Assembly: GCA_003583745.1 (NCBI GenBank)
Contig: QXPY01000007.1
Location: 186,001 to 250,000, forward strand
Origin: Rhodocyclales bacterium GT-UBC
GTDB taxonomy: Bacteria > Pseudomonadota > Gammaproteobacteria > Burkholderiales > Rhodocyclaceae
Direction of reading: 5' to 3'
Length of the DNA stretch: 64,000 nucleotides
Position numbers and translations under genes: made by a program. The notes under the pieces were generated by a model. That model was not told where the DNA came from, ran no database searches, and saw only the letters and a program-made list of their open reading frames with translations. Each line of letters begins with the position of its first letter. Positions within the stretch are counted from its first letter, which is position 1. Of the stretch, positions 25,241 to 38,682 are shown piece after piece.

Positions 25241-26925
25241 CCCGCATCGTTACTCGCTCCGTTCCGCAACGCACCGTCTGGCAACTTGAGCAGCAGGGTT
25301 TGCACCCGCTACTTGCACGCCTCTACGCCGCGCGCGGGGTGCAGGACAAGGCCGAACTCGACTACGAACTCAAATCGCTGATTCCGCCGACAGCCTTGAC
25401 CCATGCCTCCGATGCCGCGCAGATTCTTGCCGACGCGATCGAGGCCGAAGCCCGCCTGCTAATCATCGGCGACTACGACTGTGATGGCGCAACGGCGACC
25501 GCCGTCGGCATGCGTGCCCTGAAAGCGCTGGGTGCCGATGTCAGCTTCCTGCTGCCGGACCGTTTCAAGCTCGGCTACGGCCTTTCTCCGCAAATCGTCG
25601 ATGTCGCGGCGCAACAGTCGCCCGATCTGATCATTACCGTCGACAACGGCATCGCCAGCCTGGAAGGGGTGGCCCGTGCCCGCGAACTGGGCATTGCGAC
25701 GCTGATCACCGACCACCATTTGCCGGGCGAAACGCTCCCGGAAGCCGACTGCATCGTCAACCCCAACCAGCCGGACTGCACCTTCCCGTCGAAATGCATC
25801 GCCGGCGTCGGCGTGATGTTCTACGTGATGCTTGCCCTGCGCGCCGAATTGCGCGAACGCGGTTTTTTCGAAGACCATCCCGAACCCAATTTCGCCGATC
25901 TGCTCGATCTCGTTGCCCTGGGCACGGTCGCCGACGTCGTCAAGCTGGATCGCAACAATCGCATCCTGGTAAGCCAGGGTCTCAAACGCATGCGTGCCGG
26001 TCGCCTGCAACCGGGACTCGCTGCCTTGTTCAAGGCCACCAGCCGCGACCCGAAACGGGCTTCGGCCTTCGACCTGGGCTTTCTCATCGGCCCCCGTCTG
26101 AATGCCGCCGGGCGCCTGGCCGACATGCGTCTGGGCGTCGAATGCCTGCTCACCGACGACCCCAGCCGGGCGCTACAGATCGCCCAGGAACTCGACGCGC
26201 TCAACCGTGAGCGGCGGGAGATCGAATCGGATATGCAGGAACAGGCGCTGATCCTGCTTGAAGCCATGGACGTGAACGACCCGGCTGCAGGCGTTGCGCT
26301 GTTCGAACCGAGCTGGCACGAGGGGGTGGTCGGCATCCTGGCCTCGCGCATCAAGGAAAAGCTGCACCGCCCGGTCTTCGCCTTTGCCCCGAGCGAAGGC
26401 GGCATCATCAAGGGATCGGGCCGTTCGATCCCCGGACTGCACCTGCGCGATGCGCTCGATCTCGTCGCCAAACGCGCCCCTGGGCTGCTCGTCCGTTTCG
26501 GCGGCCACGCCATGGCGGCGGGAGCCACCCTGTGCGAGGACGATTTCGAAAAATTCCGTCAGCTATTCGCCGAAGTCGCTGCCGAGTTGCTGGCCCCGGC
26601 CGATCTGACCCGCACGCTGGAAACCGATGGCGCACTGGAAGGCAGCTACTTTTCTCTGGAAATGGCCCGCCTGCTGGAAAACGAAGTCTGGGGACAAGGT
26701 TTCCCCGCCCCGCTGTTCATCGACGAGTTCGAAGTCGAGCAACAACGCGTACTCAAGGAAAAGCACCTGAAACTGCGGCTCCGCAAAGGCAACACGCGTA
26801 TCGATGCCATCCAGTTCAATTTCAGCAAACAACCCGGCTCCACAACGAGAGCGGCTTACCGCCTATCGATCAATGAGTACATGGGCGTCGAAACAACGCA
26901 ACTCATGATCGAACACCTGGAGTAA
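25237..26925 (+). CDS. recJ: RecJ, single-stranded-DNA-specific exonuclease
   Basis: A 562-residue DHH-family 5'-3' exonuclease acting in recombination and mismatch repair. Visible motifs: GDYDCDGATAT (motif I), TVDNGIAS, TDHHLP (DHH motif), LDLVALGTVADV, and in the DHHA1 domain GSGRSIPGLHLRDAL with RFGGHAMAAG. Length is normal. The ATG overlaps the upstream gene by four bases. Confidence 0.95.
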   Translation: MTRIVTRSVPQRTVWQLEQQGLHPLLARLYAARGVQDKAELDYELKSLIPPTALTHASDAAQILADAIEAEARLLIIGDYDCDGATATAVGMRALKALGADVSFLLPDRFKLGYGLSPQIVDVAAQQSPDLIITVDNGIASLEGVARARELGIATLITDHHLPGETLPEADCIVNPNQPDCTFPSKCIAGVGVMFYVMLALRAELRERGFFEDHPEPNFADLLDLVALGTVADVVKLDRNNRILVSQGLKRMRAGRLQPGLAALFKATSRDPKRASAFDLGFLIGPRLNAAGRLADMRLGVECLLTDDPSRALQIAQELDALNRERREIESDMQEQALILLEAMDVNDPAAGVALFEPSWHEGVVGILASRIKEKLHRPVFAFAPSEGGIIKGSGRSIPGLHLRDALDLVAKRAPGLLVRFGGHAMAAGATLCEDDFEKFRQLFAEVAAELLAPADLTRTLETDGALEGSYFSLEMARLLENEVWGQGFPAPLFIDEFEVEQQRVLKEKHLKLRLRKGNTRIDAIQFNFSKQPGSTTRAAYRLSINEYMGVETTQLMIEHLE

Positions 26926-26941
26926 GCTAGGAAAAGTGGCC

Positions 26942-27496
26942 TCAGCCCGCCAGGCTACCCCTCGGGCGCTTGGCCGGACGCGGCCCCGGCGTAGCTTCCG
27001 CGACTTCGCTCAGTTGCAGGCCCTGCACCCTCATCTCGGCCATCACTTCTACCTCGCTGGCGCCTGACTCGATCGCTGCCGCCCTTACCTGTGCCTGACC
27101 GTCTGCGTTGGCATCGAAATGCACCGAGCAATCACGTCTTCCACCACACATCACCGATTTGGCGAGCTGGCGCACATAGTCCATCTCGAACGGTTGGCTC
27201 AACAAGGGAATACTGACGCGGTACCCGGCCAGCTTCTCGGGGCTCCCCCAAATCAGGCTGACCAGCCTTGGCAAACGACGATCAATCGTGCTAGCCACTT
27301 CCGCAGCTCGAAGCGTCAAGCCATCGCGTGGTGTCTGGCTGAGCAGACATTGCACACTCAGGTTGGCAGCGGCATACCAGCAAGCCCAACGTGGTGCATC
27401 ACTATCCGCCGGTTCGAGGTTGGCAAAACAGCTCATCGGCAGGGCAAAAAAAGCAAGGCACAGCAGCCGGCGCGCGGCATGAACGAAGCGATACAT
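26942..27496 (-). CDS. Periplasmic protein of unknown function under a c-di-GMP riboswitch
   Basis: A 184-residue exported protein: signal peptide of ~25 residues (RRLLCLAFFALPMSCFA), then a mature part with paired cysteines (WACWY, VQCLL, VMCGGRRDCSV) that could form disulfides. The C-terminal tail is Pro/Arg rich. I do not recognise a family. AGGAG sits at the normal distance before the ATG and overlaps the end of a c-di-GMP-I riboswitch (27508-27591). Its production is thus likely set by c-di-GMP, suggesting a surface or motility/biofilm job (inference). It converges with recJ. Confidence 0.72.
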   Translation of the reverse strand: MYRFVHAARRLLCLAFFALPMSCFANLEPADSDAPRWACWYAAANLSVQCLLSQTPRDGLTLRAAEVASTIDRRLPRLVSLIWGSPEKLAGYRVSIPLLSQPFEMDYVRQLAKSVMCGGRRDCSVHFDANADGQAQVRAAAIESGASEVEVMAEMRVQGLQLSEVAEATPGPRPAKRPRGSLAG

Positions 27497-27507
27497 CGTC
27501 TACTCCT

Positions 27508-27591
27508 GGCAATCCCGCCATCCTGGAGCCGGGTATGACCCGTCCCTTTAGACCGGAGACTTTGCGACCCCGCCTTTCGGTCGGGTGTGCC
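27508..27591 (-). promoter_or_regulatory. Cyclic di-GMP-I (GEMM) riboswitch
   Basis: Read on the minus strand, the leader shows the GEMM-I order: a 5' P1 strand GGCA followed by CACC, a GAAA tetraloop hairpin (ACCGAAAGGCGGGG), the conserved GCGCAAAG-like piece (GTCGCAAAGTC), CCGGTCTAAA, and a closing GGATGGCGGGATTGCC. The last TGCC pairs with the first GGCA to form P1, and the AGGAG of the downstream gene starts right after it. The position that is G in c-di-GMP sensors (A in cGAMP variants) is G here. Control is probably at translation initiation. Confidence 0.8.
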
Positions 27592-27670
27592 TTTTTCAGA
27601 ACGGATGGGGCCATGACCAAACATGCACCATCACCTCGAATTGACAGCTATCAAATACTGCCAGGACCGA

Positions 27671-27698
27671 TTTTTAGCATTTTTATGATCTATGTCAA
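27671..27698 (-). promoter_or_regulatory. sigma-70-type promoter for the riboswitch transcript
   Basis: On the minus strand TTGACA (27693-27698) is followed after 16 bases by TAAAAA (27671-27676). Predicted start ~27664, which leaves room for the whole riboswitch leader. In the 403-base gap 27497-27899 this promoter, the riboswitch, and the rightward promoter and leader explain most of the sequence. Confidence 0.6.
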
Positions 27699-27716
27699 CT
27701 TTTTTAAACCCGACAT

Positions 27717-27745
27717 TTGACAAACCCGCTTGCCAAATTTTAAAT
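27717..27745 (+). promoter_or_regulatory. sigma-70-type promoter of the STAS gene
   Basis: TTGACA (27717-27722), 17 bases, then TTAAAT (27740-27745). Predicted start ~27752, giving a leader of about 148 bases before the ATG at 27900. Confidence 0.55.
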
Positions 27746-27806
27746 AACGCGCTCGCATAATTCGATCACAATTTGGCAAAACACGTCACGTTGTTGCCAC
27801 AATCGA

Positions 27807-27881
27807 AAGCGATACTTGAACCGAGTCCGAACGCAAAGGCCGCGCTTCAGAGACAGGCATGACGATTGCTTTACAAAAGCA
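27807..27881 (+). promoter_or_regulatory. Candidate structured leader (possible divergent GEMM-like riboswitch)
   Basis: AAGCGAT (27807-27813) can pair with ATTGCTT (27865-27871), closing a region that contains ACGCAAAGGC and GCATGACGATTGC, both reminiscent of c-di-GMP-I riboswitches. The 3' strand of this helix overlaps the 5' arm of a second hairpin (TGCTTT 27867-27872 with AAAGCA 27876-27881), so the two are mutually exclusive. The second hairpin ends eight bases before the GAGGAGG of the STAS gene. The conserved core is weaker than in the minus-strand riboswitch. Confidence 0.4.
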
Positions 27882-27899
27882 TCACTTGAGGAGGTAATC

Positions 27900-28259
27900 A
27901 TGGCCAGCCCGCATCATCCGACGACGAACGCGAGTAGCGAGTTGCGGCTGGAGATGCCGGCCCGCCTGGATTTCGATGCGGCCCGCAAGTTGATCGCACA
28001 TGCCCAGCAATGTTCCGCCACGGGAAAATATGCAAGGCTTTGTCTCGACTTCAGGAAAACCCAACATTTGGACACGGCGGGACTCGGCAGCCTGCTGGTG
28101 GTCGCCGAACATTTTGGTGTGCAAACACAAATCGAGATCGAAGGCGCCGTCGGCATGGTGCGCCAACTGCTCGACATGGCCTGCCTCGATGAGGTCCTTG
28201 CTCACGGCAAGGCTTGCAGCCTCGATCCGACTCGGCCGCGCCTGGCCAAACAAAACTAA
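27900..28259 (+). CDS. STAS-domain protein (anti-sigma factor antagonist-like)
   Basis: A 119-residue single STAS domain. The signature strand-loop-helix is LCLDFRKTQHLDTAGLGSLL; the usual phosphorylatable serine (DSSG/DSAG) is Thr here (LDTAG), which could still be phosphorylated. Such proteins work in partner-switch modules, often in surface or chemotaxis signalling, but no kinase or phosphatase partner lies nearby. GAGGAGG at 27889-27895 gives a strong ribosome binding site. Its leader is long and may be regulatory. The stop overlaps the convergent gene by four bases. Confidence 0.82.
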   Translation: MASPHHPTTNASSELRLEMPARLDFDAARKLIAHAQQCSATGKYARLCLDFRKTQHLDTAGLGSLLVVAEHFGVQTQIEIEGAVGMVRQLLDMACLDEVLAHGKACSLDPTRPRLAKQN

Positions 28260-29258
28260 TAACGCACCCCGGGCGGCGGGGTAAACGAATCCAGTGCGTG
28301 CAGATACGCGGCGCGCGCAAAGGCGCTGGGATCGGTCGAGTTCCGCTGGCTCATCGAGCCCTTCAACTGCCCTACCGAGGCATATTCCCGCGTCTCCATC
28401 CAGTGGGCAATGCCATCGAGCATCTCCATCAGCACCTGCGGCCCACGCTCGAGCAAGGCACTGGCCAGATGCACCACATCGGCGCCGGCCAGCAGCATCT
28501 TCAAGGCATCGGCCGCCGTATGCACACCGCCGGTCGCCGCCAGGCTCAAGCCGGTACGTCCGCGCAGGATGGCCACCCAGCGCATGGTCAGCAAGACATC
28601 GGCAGAACTGGATAGCTGCACGCGGTCAACCACGCTCAGCGTATCGAGATCGATATCCGGCTGGAAAAACCGGTTGAACAAGGAAACGCCGGCCGCACCC
28701 GCCGCCTCGACCTGGTGCACGAAATGCGGCAAGGAAGAAAAGAATGGCGACAACTTCATGCTGACCGGAATCGTCACCGCCTGCCGCAACTCCCGAAGCA
28801 GGGAAATGTAGTGATCTTCCAGTGCCTCCCCCGACAAGCCGGGGTCGCCCGGCATGTACCAGGCATTGAGTTCCAGGGCATCCGCCCCGGCTGCCTGCAT
28901 TTCCCGCCCCAGTTCGACCCAGCCGTTAAGCGACGAGCCGTTGAGGCTGGCTACCACCGGAATCGACAGCCGCTGCTTGAGGCGGCCGATCTGCTCCAGG
29001 TAGCTGTCCAGACGGCTTTGGTAATTGTCGGCCGCCGGCAGGTGACCGGCCGCCTCGCCGAAGGCGTCGGGATGCACCAGGAAACGGTCGATCATCTGCT
29101 CGTCGTTACGGACATCCTCTTCGAACAGGGAGTGCATGACGATGGCCGCCGCCCCGGCATCTTCCAGATGCAGCACCGGATCGAGCCGGTGGCTGAGCGG
29201 CGTGGATGACGGAACGAGCGGGTTTTTCAGCTTCAGGCCGAGATAGTTTGTACTCAGG

Positions 29259-29266
<8 letters not shown>
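28256..29266 (-). CDS. Dihydroorotate dehydrogenase-like protein
   Basis: A 336-residue TIM-barrel flavoprotein related to class 1 dihydroorotate dehydrogenases and to PreA-type proteins. Seen: LGLKLKNPLVPSSTPL at the N-terminus, VVASLNGSSLNGW, the metal-free barrel strand PVSMKLSPFF, and the FMN-phosphate region ATGGVHTAADALKMLLAGADVV. Genes of this kind regularly follow nifJ in anaerobic-type bacteria; the substrate is unknown and it is probably not the pyrimidine pathway enzyme. The ATG at 29266 overlaps the nifJ stop by eight bases. Confidence 0.85.
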
Positions 29267-32882
<3,616 letters not shown>

Positions 32883-33061
32883 GATGTGTTCCTGATGACA
32901 CAGCTGCACACGCCTGAAGGTGCGCAGCCTGGCTGACGGCCGGCCCCCGCCGGCAGCGCCCGATGCTGCAATGCAACACCGCCATTCTACGCCCCAATGC
33001 CCGGTTCATATGCCGAGCAATAGAAGGAAAAACTGATGAATTTTTTGCCGGAGAAGCCGGC

Positions 33062-35221
33062 TCAGGCGCCGGAAATCATTTCGGCCCGCAAACGCAGGAA
33101 GCCCGGGATCTGCTCGGCCGGCATCGCCTTGGCGAACAGGTAGCCCTGGAACTCGTCGCAGCCCAGGCAGCGCAAGGCTTCGAACTGGCTTTGGCGCTCC
33201 ACGCCCTCGGCGACGATACCCAGGCCGAGACTGCGTCCGAGCGAAATCACCGCGCGCGGAATGGCCATCGAATCGGCATCGCGGTCGCATTCCATGACGA
33301 AGGAGCGATCGATCTTGAGCACGTCGATCGGGAAACGCTTCAAATAGGCCAGCGACGAATAGCCGGTGCCGAAATCGTCAACGGCGATGCGTACCCCCAG
33401 CGCTTTCAGGGCCGAGAGCATCTTCACGGTCTGCTCGACATCGCCGACCAGCATGCTTTCGGTAATTTCCAGTTGCAGGCAGCTCGCCGGCAAGCCCGAT
33501 TCGGCCAGCACCAGGCTGATCTTGCCAAGCAACTCCTGGTCGGCGAACTGGCGGGCCGACAAATTCACCGCCATGGTCATTTCCGGCCAGCCGATATCGA
33601 CCCAGTGGGCCGCCTCCTGGCAGGCGGCGCGCAACACCAGGTCGGTAATCGGGTTGATCAGGCCGGTTTCCTCGGCCACCGGAATAAAGCGTGTCGGCGG
33701 CACGCTGCCCAGGGTCGGGCTGTTCCAGCGGATCAGCGCCTCGAACCCCGAGACCTGTCCTTCGGCGTTGACCTTCGGCTGGTAATGCACCCGCAGCTCG
33801 TCGTTTTCCAGTGCGCTGCGCAGCGCCATTTCCATTTCCAGCCGCTCGTAGGCCAGACCGTTGAGCTTGGGGGTGTAAAACTGGAACTGCCCCTTGCCAG
33901 CCGCCTTGGCCTGGTACATCGCGGCATCGGCCTGGCTGAGCAGGGTCTCGAAAGTCTGGCCCTCGGTCGGATAGACGGTAACACCAATCGACCCGCCGAC
34001 CCGCAGGTCATGACCATCGAGCAGCACCGGCTCGGCGATGCGGCGCTGGATGCGTTCCAGTGTCTGGCCGAGATCCCCGACATCTGACTGGTCGGCCAGA
34101 ACCAGCACGAACTCGTCGCCGCCGTAACGCGCCACGGTATCCACTTCGCGCAGGCTGCCGCTGAGGCGATGCGCGATTTCCTGCAACAGCCGATCGCCGA
34201 CCGCATGCCCCAGGCTGTCGTTGATGATCTTGAAATTGTCGAGATCGACAAAGGCCACCGCCACCGGCCGACCGCTACGCCGCGAACTGCGCATCGCCTG
34301 TTCGAGCCGGTCCTGCAGCAGATTGCGATTGGGCAAACCGGTCAGCGGATCGTGCGTTGCCTGGTATTCCAGTTGGGCCTGGTGTTGACGCCGCTGCGTG
34401 ATGTCTTCGACCGTGCCTTCGTAATACAACAACTCGCCCTCAGGGGTCAGCACGGCATGGGCATTCTCGGAAATCCAGATTCGCTCGCCATCGCAGCGAT
34501 ATACCTCGGACTCAAAATCGCGCACCAAGCCTTTGCGCCGGATCTCTTCGGCGAAATCGTCGCGGCGCGCCGGGTCGACGTAGAGGCGATGCGCGATATC
34601 CGAAATGCCCTCGACCAAGGCTTGCGGCGTCGGAAAGCCGTAAAGGTCGGCCAGAGCCTGGTTGGCCGCCAGATAATGGCCATCGCGGGTAGTCTGGAAC
34701 ATGCCGATGACCGATTTGTCGAAGACGCTGCGGAAACGCATTTCCGCCTCGGCCAGGCGTAACTGACCCAGCACCCGTTCGGTGATGTCCTCGATGAAGC
34801 CTTCCAGCACGCGTCCGCCAAATTCGTCGATGACGCAGGTACCACGCTCCAGCACCCACTTCTCCGCACCGTCCCGGCAAGTGATCCGGTACTCGATGCG
34901 GTAGGGCGCCCCTTGCTCGATGGCGAGCATGATCGCATTACGTACCATGTTGCGATCTTCAGGATGGGTCAAGGCCTCCAAGGAAATCTTCTGGCTTGCC
35001 TCCAACTCCTCCGCACTGTAGCCAGTCAGTTCCTTACAACCGGCGCTGACGAAATGGATACTCCAATCAGCATCGATCGCACATCTGAACAGCATGCCAT
35101 CCAGGTTATCCACCAGTACCTGCAGGACGCGCTCGCTGTCGATGCGCGCCCAGGCGCTTTCCTTGGCAGGCAATGCCGGTCGCAACACCGACACGATTCT
35201 GGAGAGCAGTCGTTTGATCAT
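33062..35221 (-). CDS. PAS-PAS-GGDEF-EAL protein (c-di-GMP turnover)
   Basis: A 719-residue soluble protein: PAS (~30-150), PAS (~155-280), GGDEF (~290-450) with intact YGGDEF, and EAL (~465-710) with [18 protein letters not shown] and KIDRSF. Both catalytic sites look intact, so it may make or break c-di-GMP depending on its input. No transmembrane segment. Its ATG overlaps the stop of the NIT-like gene (ATGA), so it is the third gene of an operon with a chemoreceptor and a NIT-like sensor, behind a sigma-54 promoter and NtrC-type site. Confidence 0.9.
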   Translation of the reverse strand: MIKRLLSRIVSVLRPALPAKESAWARIDSERVLQVLVDNLDGMLFRCAIDADWSIHFVSAGCKELTGYSAEELEASQKISLEALTHPEDRNMVRNAIMLAIEQGAPYRIEYRITCRDGAEKWVLERGTCVIDEFGGRVLEGFIEDITERVLGQLRLAEAEMRFRSVFDKSVIGMFQTTRDGHYLAANQALADLYGFPTPQALVEGISDIAHRLYVDPARRDDFAEEIRRKGLVRDFESEVYRCDGERIWISENAHAVLTPEGELLYYEGTVEDITQRRQHQAQLEYQATHDPLTGLPNRNLLQDRLEQAMRSSRRSGRPVAVAFVDLDNFKIINDSLGHAVGDRLLQEIAHRLSGSLREVDTVARYGGDEFVLVLADQSDVGDLGQTLERIQRRIAEPVLLDGHDLRVGGSIGVTVYPTEGQTFETLLSQADAAMYQAKAAGKGQFQFYTPKLNGLAYERLEMEMALRSALENDELRVHYQPKVNAEGQVSGFEALIRWNSPTLGSVPPTRFIPVAEETGLINPITDLVLRAACQEAAHWVDIGWPEMTMAVNLSARQFADQELLGKISLVLAESGLPASCLQLEITESMLVGDVEQTVKMLSALKALGVRIAVDDFGTGYSSLAYLKRFPIDVLKIDRSFVMECDRDADSMAIPRAVISLGRSLGLGIVAEGVERQSQFEALRCLGCDEFQGYLFAKAMPAEQIPGFLRLRAEMISGA

Positions 35222-36117
35222 GCTCGCACGGCTGGGCCGGACTCCTCGGCACCCTGTGCCAGGGCATGCAACATCTGACCGCTTTGATCAACCCAGGCAA
35301 TTACGGCATCGATCACCTGCGTAGCGATTCCGAAATACTCCTCGGGCGCGATCCGCACGCCATCGCTGAGCAACATGCTGGTCCGCACCGTACGGGCCAT
35401 CTGCTGCAGGCTGGCACGCACCCGCGCCGTCAGCGGACCTCCGTCGTTGGCTTGGGTCGCCTGCTCCAGCAAGGCTTCAGCGCGGGAGACCAGGAACATC
35501 AGGCGCACCCGCGCCACTGGCGAACAACCGCGGCGTGCCGCGACGCCCGCACCGATGGCCCGCGCCTGGCCAAGCGCTTCGGCCAGGGCCGGCAGTCGAT
35601 AAGCGAAATTGCGGGCGCGACCGATCTCCTCAGTCTCCATCGCCAGCGGCTCGATTCTCGCCTCGCCCAAGGCGGCCAACCAGTCGAGTGCCTGGGCGAT
35701 CATGTGACTATGCTCGGCAATGCTTTGTTCGGCCGACTTGCCTTGAAGCGTGTCCACCAGACTCCGCCAGCGAAAGGCGAAGAGCGCCACATCATTGCCG
35801 ACAAAACAAGGGGCGTGGCGCTGCGCTTCGTTACGCGCTGCCTGCATCAAGATCGGGAACAAGCCTTCGATTTCCAGCTGTTTCTGGCGCAGACGAGGTA
35901 GAAACCCGGCATCACCGGACAACCAGGCGCTGCTCAAGCCACGGTGCTGCTGCAAATTGACAACCAATGTCAGCAGATGCCGACAACTCTCGATCACCGG
36001 ACCGATCCCCTGCGCCGAGCGGCGAGCCTGACGACGTCGGTAAAGGCGCCGAACGAGCAGCAGGGCCGGGACAATCAAGGTAAAAACCAGCAGGGGCCAG
36101 ACCGTCGTCATCTTCAT
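35218..36117 (-). CDS. Membrane-anchored NIT-like sensor protein
   Basis: A 299-residue protein with one N-terminal TM (~7-23), then an Arg-rich stretch and an all-helical domain. It shares two motifs with the periplasmic part of the chemoreceptor at 20107-22122: QQHRGLSS (56-63) and PEEYF...TQVID near the C-terminus. These resemble nitrate/nitrite-sensing NIT domains. The Arg-rich segment right after the TM could instead favour a cytoplasmic location for the domain. There is no output domain, so it probably signals through the coupled chemoreceptor or GGDEF-EAL protein (inference). Start and stop overlap both neighbours (TAATG and ATGA). Confidence 0.7.
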   Translation of the reverse strand: MKMTTVWPLLVFTLIVPALLLVRRLYRRRQARRSAQGIGPVIESCRHLLTLVVNLQQHRGLSSAWLSGDAGFLPRLRQKQLEIEGLFPILMQAARNEAQRHAPCFVGNDVALFAFRWRSLVDTLQGKSAEQSIAEHSHMIAQALDWLAALGEARIEPLAMETEEIGRARNFAYRLPALAEALGQARAIGAGVAARRGCSPVARVRLMFLVSRAEALLEQATQANDGGPLTARVRASLQQMARTVRTSMLLSDGVRIAPEEYFGIATQVIDAVIAWVDQSGQMLHALAQGAEESGPAVRA

Positions 36118-37310
36118 TACTCGTAGCGATACGTTTTCATGGTTTCGTTCAATTGCACCGAAAGCTGATCGACGTAGCGCGACAATTCGCTGCTTTCGCG
36201 AACGAGCAACTCATTGCGATCGGCCAAACGGGTCAAATGACCAATATCGAGGGCCACATGTTCGCCGGTATTGCATTGCGTCGCGCTGCTCGTTGCGATT
36301 TCACGCACCAAAGACAAGGTGCGCTGCGAATTGGCGGCAACCGAGAGCAGGGCATCGGCCGCCAAGGCCCCCTCCTCGGCACTGGCCCCGGCGCGTTGAT
36401 TGCTGGTCAACATCGTGGCGACCATCTGCTCGATCTCGAGGCGAATGCGACCGATCAGTTGATTGATTTCCTCGGCGGCAACGGTACAGCGCTGGGCCAG
36501 TTTCCCCACCTCGTCGGCAACCACGGCAAACCCACGCCCCTGGTCTCCCGCCCGCGCCGCCTCGATTGCCGCATTCAATGCCAGCAGGCTGGTCTGTCCG
36601 GCAATCTCCTTGATCACTTCGACAATCTTGCCGATTTCCTGCGAGCGCTCGCCCAGGCTGCCGGCGGCCGTTGCCGAGTCAGCAACGGTTGCCGCCAGCA
36701 CAGAAACGCTTTTTGCCAACTCGCCGACCTGCTCCGCCCCCCGTTTGGCCACTATCAATGTCGAATCAGCCACTGCCGCCGCTTCGTCGGCCTGCTGACA
36801 AGCCAGGCGCAAACCCTGCGTCAGGTTTTCCAGGGAAGCCGCCGATGAGAGGGTCAAGTCGCGCTGCTGTTTGACCCCATCGTTGCCACCCGCCGCATTC
36901 GCCATGCTTTCATGGGCCACGCTGTTCAACTCCTGGGCGGCACGGGCGACCGTCTTGACGACCTGCCCCAAGGCACGCGCCATACTATTCATGTATTCGG
37001 CAAATCCCGCATAGCGCCCCATACCGGTCGCCATGCGGTAATTCAGATCGCCACCCTGCAGGGCTCTTGCAAAGTCGATCAAGCTTGCCAGCCAACGCTC
37101 TCCGACAAGCAGGCAACGCCAGATCACGCCGCAGGCGAGCGCGGCAAACAGGAAGGCGAATAGCGCCCAGGTCCAATCCCCTCGCCCCCAGGCCCACCCC
37201 AAGCCAACACAACTCGGGACCAGAAGCGCAATACCGCGAGCGGCCGGCAGCAACAAGGCCGACCCAGGCAAGACGCCGGGTGAAGACGAAAAAGCAGGCG
37301 CAAAGGTCAT
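36117..37310 (-). CDS. Methyl-accepting chemotaxis-type transducer
   Basis: A 397-residue transducer with two close hydrophobic segments near the N-terminus, so almost no periplasmic loop, a HAMP-like stretch (~[11 protein letters not shown]), and a signalling domain with [19 protein letters not shown]. With no periplasmic sensor of its own, the NIT-like protein encoded next may supply the input (inference). The ATG at 37310 is chosen because the sigma-54 promoter (37345-37360) lies between it and the earlier TTG at 37385. The ribosome binding site is poor. First gene of a coupled three-gene operon. Confidence 0.85.
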   Translation of the reverse strand: MTFAPAFSSSPGVLPGSALLLPAARGIALLVPSCVGLGWAWGRGDWTWALFAFLFAALACGVIWRCLLVGERWLASLIDFARALQGGDLNYRMATGMGRYAGFAEYMNSMARALGQVVKTVARAAQELNSVAHESMANAAGGNDGVKQQRDLTLSSAASLENLTQGLRLACQQADEAAAVADSTLIVAKRGAEQVGELAKSVSVLAATVADSATAAGSLGERSQEIGKIVEVIKEIAGQTSLLALNAAIEAARAGDQGRGFAVVADEVGKLAQRCTVAAEEINQLIGRIRLEIEQMVATMLTSNQRAGASAEEGALAADALLSVAANSQRTLSLVREIATSSATQCNTGEHVALDIGHLTRLADRNELLVRESSELSRYVDQLSVQLNETMKTYRYE

Positions 37311-37344
37311 TTCGGGGCGATGGCAAGGAACACAGGCTTGATAT

Positions 37345-37360
37345 AGCAAAACAGGTGCCA
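37345..37360 (-). promoter_or_regulatory. sigma-54 promoter of the chemoreceptor/NIT/GGDEF-EAL operon
   Basis: On the minus strand TGGCACCTGTTTTGCT matches the RpoN consensus, with GG and GC ten bases apart. Predicted start ~37334, 24 bases before the ATG. Confidence 0.85.
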
Positions 37361-37444
37361 AGCGCAACCTGCTATTACGAATCAATTACTTACCCATTAC
37401 CCGAAGGTACAAGACGCAAGCAAACCAGCGCCAAATCCACCACT

Positions 37445-37461
37445 CGCACCGATTTGGTGCA
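37445..37461. promoter_or_regulatory. NtrC-type enhancer site
   Basis: CGCACCGATTTGGTGCA is a near-perfect inverted repeat (GCACC-N5-GGTGC) like the classical NtrC sites upstream of glnA. Centre ~119 bases upstream of the predicted sigma-54 start, a normal NtrC position. The gap also holds the start of the divergent prfB. Confidence 0.7.
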
Positions 37462-37559
37462 ACCTTGAAGCACAAGCGCCAATGCCGCCAAGCTCTCCGC
37501 GGGCGAGCCATTTGCGCAATGTATAATTCTGCCTTTGCACTTTATCGGCCTGAATAACA

Positions 37560-38664
37560 ATGGAAGCAGAACAACTCAACAGCATCTCCAACAAGCTCGA
37601 TGATATCGCGCAGCGCGCGGCCGAGCTTCGGAGGTATCTTTGACTACGATCAGAAACGCGAACGCCTGACCCTCCTCAACCTGGAGATGGAAGACCCGAA
37701 GATCTGGGACGACGCCAAGCGCGCCCAGGAACTCGGGAAAGAAAAGAAATCGCTTGAAGACATCGTCCTCGTCCTCGAAGAAGTCGACGCCGGCCTCAAG
37801 GATGGGCGCGAACTCTTCGACATGGGCAAGGAAGAAGGCGACGACGACACGCTGCTCTCGGTGCAGGCGGACAATGTCGGACTGGAAGCGAAGATCGCCG
37901 CCCTCGAATTCCGCCGCATGTTCAACAATCCGTCGGACCCGATGCCCTGCTTCCTGGAAATCCAGGCCGGCGCAGGCGGTACCGAAGCCCAGGACTGGGC
38001 CTCGATGCTGCTGCGCATGTACCTGAAGTACGGCGAAAAGAAGGGCTTCAATGTCGAGGTGATGGAAGAATCCGAAGGTGACGTCGCCGGCATCAAGAGC
38101 GCCACCGTCAAGTTCACCGGCGATTACGCCTATGGCACGCTGCGCACCGAAACCGGCATCCACCGCCTGGTCCGCAAATCGCCGTTCGATTCCAACGCCC
38201 GCCGCCACACCAGTTTCACCTCGGTCTTCGTCTTCCCGGAAGTCGATGACTCGATCGAGATCGCGATCAATCCGGCCGATGTCCGTACCGATACCTACCG
38301 CGCCTCCGGCGCCGGCGGTCAGCACATCAACAAGACCGACTCCGCCGTCCGTCTGACTCACGTCCCGACCGGCATCGTCGTGCAGTGCCAGAACGACCGT
38401 TCGCAGCACCGCAACCGCGACGAAGCCTGGCAGATGCTGCGCGCCCGCCTCTACGAATTCGAACTGCGCAAGCAGCAGGCCGAGCAACAAAAGCTGGAAG
38501 ATGCCAAGTCCGACATCGGCTGGGGCCATCAGATCCGTTCCTACGTGCTCGACCAGTCGCGCATCAAGGATCTGCGTACCAACCACGAAACCGGCAACAC
38601 CCAGGCCGTGCTCGACGGCGACCTCGATCCCTTCATCGAGGCCAGCCTGAAACAAGGCGTTTGA
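37560..38664 (+). CDS. prfB: Peptide chain release factor 2 (programmed +1 frameshift)
   Basis: RF2 recognises UGA and UAA stop codons. The first 27 codons run from the ATG at 37560 to an in-frame TGA at 37641-37643; translation continues in the +1 frame from GAC at 37642. The frameshift site is classical: internal GGAGG (37630-37634) and CTT TGA C. The complete protein is ~367 residues. It has the anticodon-like SPF motif ([12 protein letters not shown]) and the catalytic GGQ ([12 protein letters not shown]). The frameshift is autoregulatory: low RF2 raises shifting. A TATAAT at 37522-37527 is a likely -10 element. This is not a broken gene. Confidence 0.95.
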
Positions 38665-38682
38665 TTCACCGGTGAGCCGAGG

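Noticed and set aside
32887..32902. TGT-N10-ACA in the nifJ leader
   Set aside because: It lies between the ATG and the upstream region, overlapping the ribosome binding site, with no sigma-54 promoter at a suitable distance; probably chance.
33047..33061. GCCGG hairpin next to a T-run after the GGDEF-EAL gene
   Set aside because: In the direction of the gene the hairpin is followed by A residues, not U, so it is not an intrinsic terminator.
37641..37643. In-frame stop suggesting prfB is a pseudogene
   Set aside because: It is the conserved RF2 programmed frameshift site.
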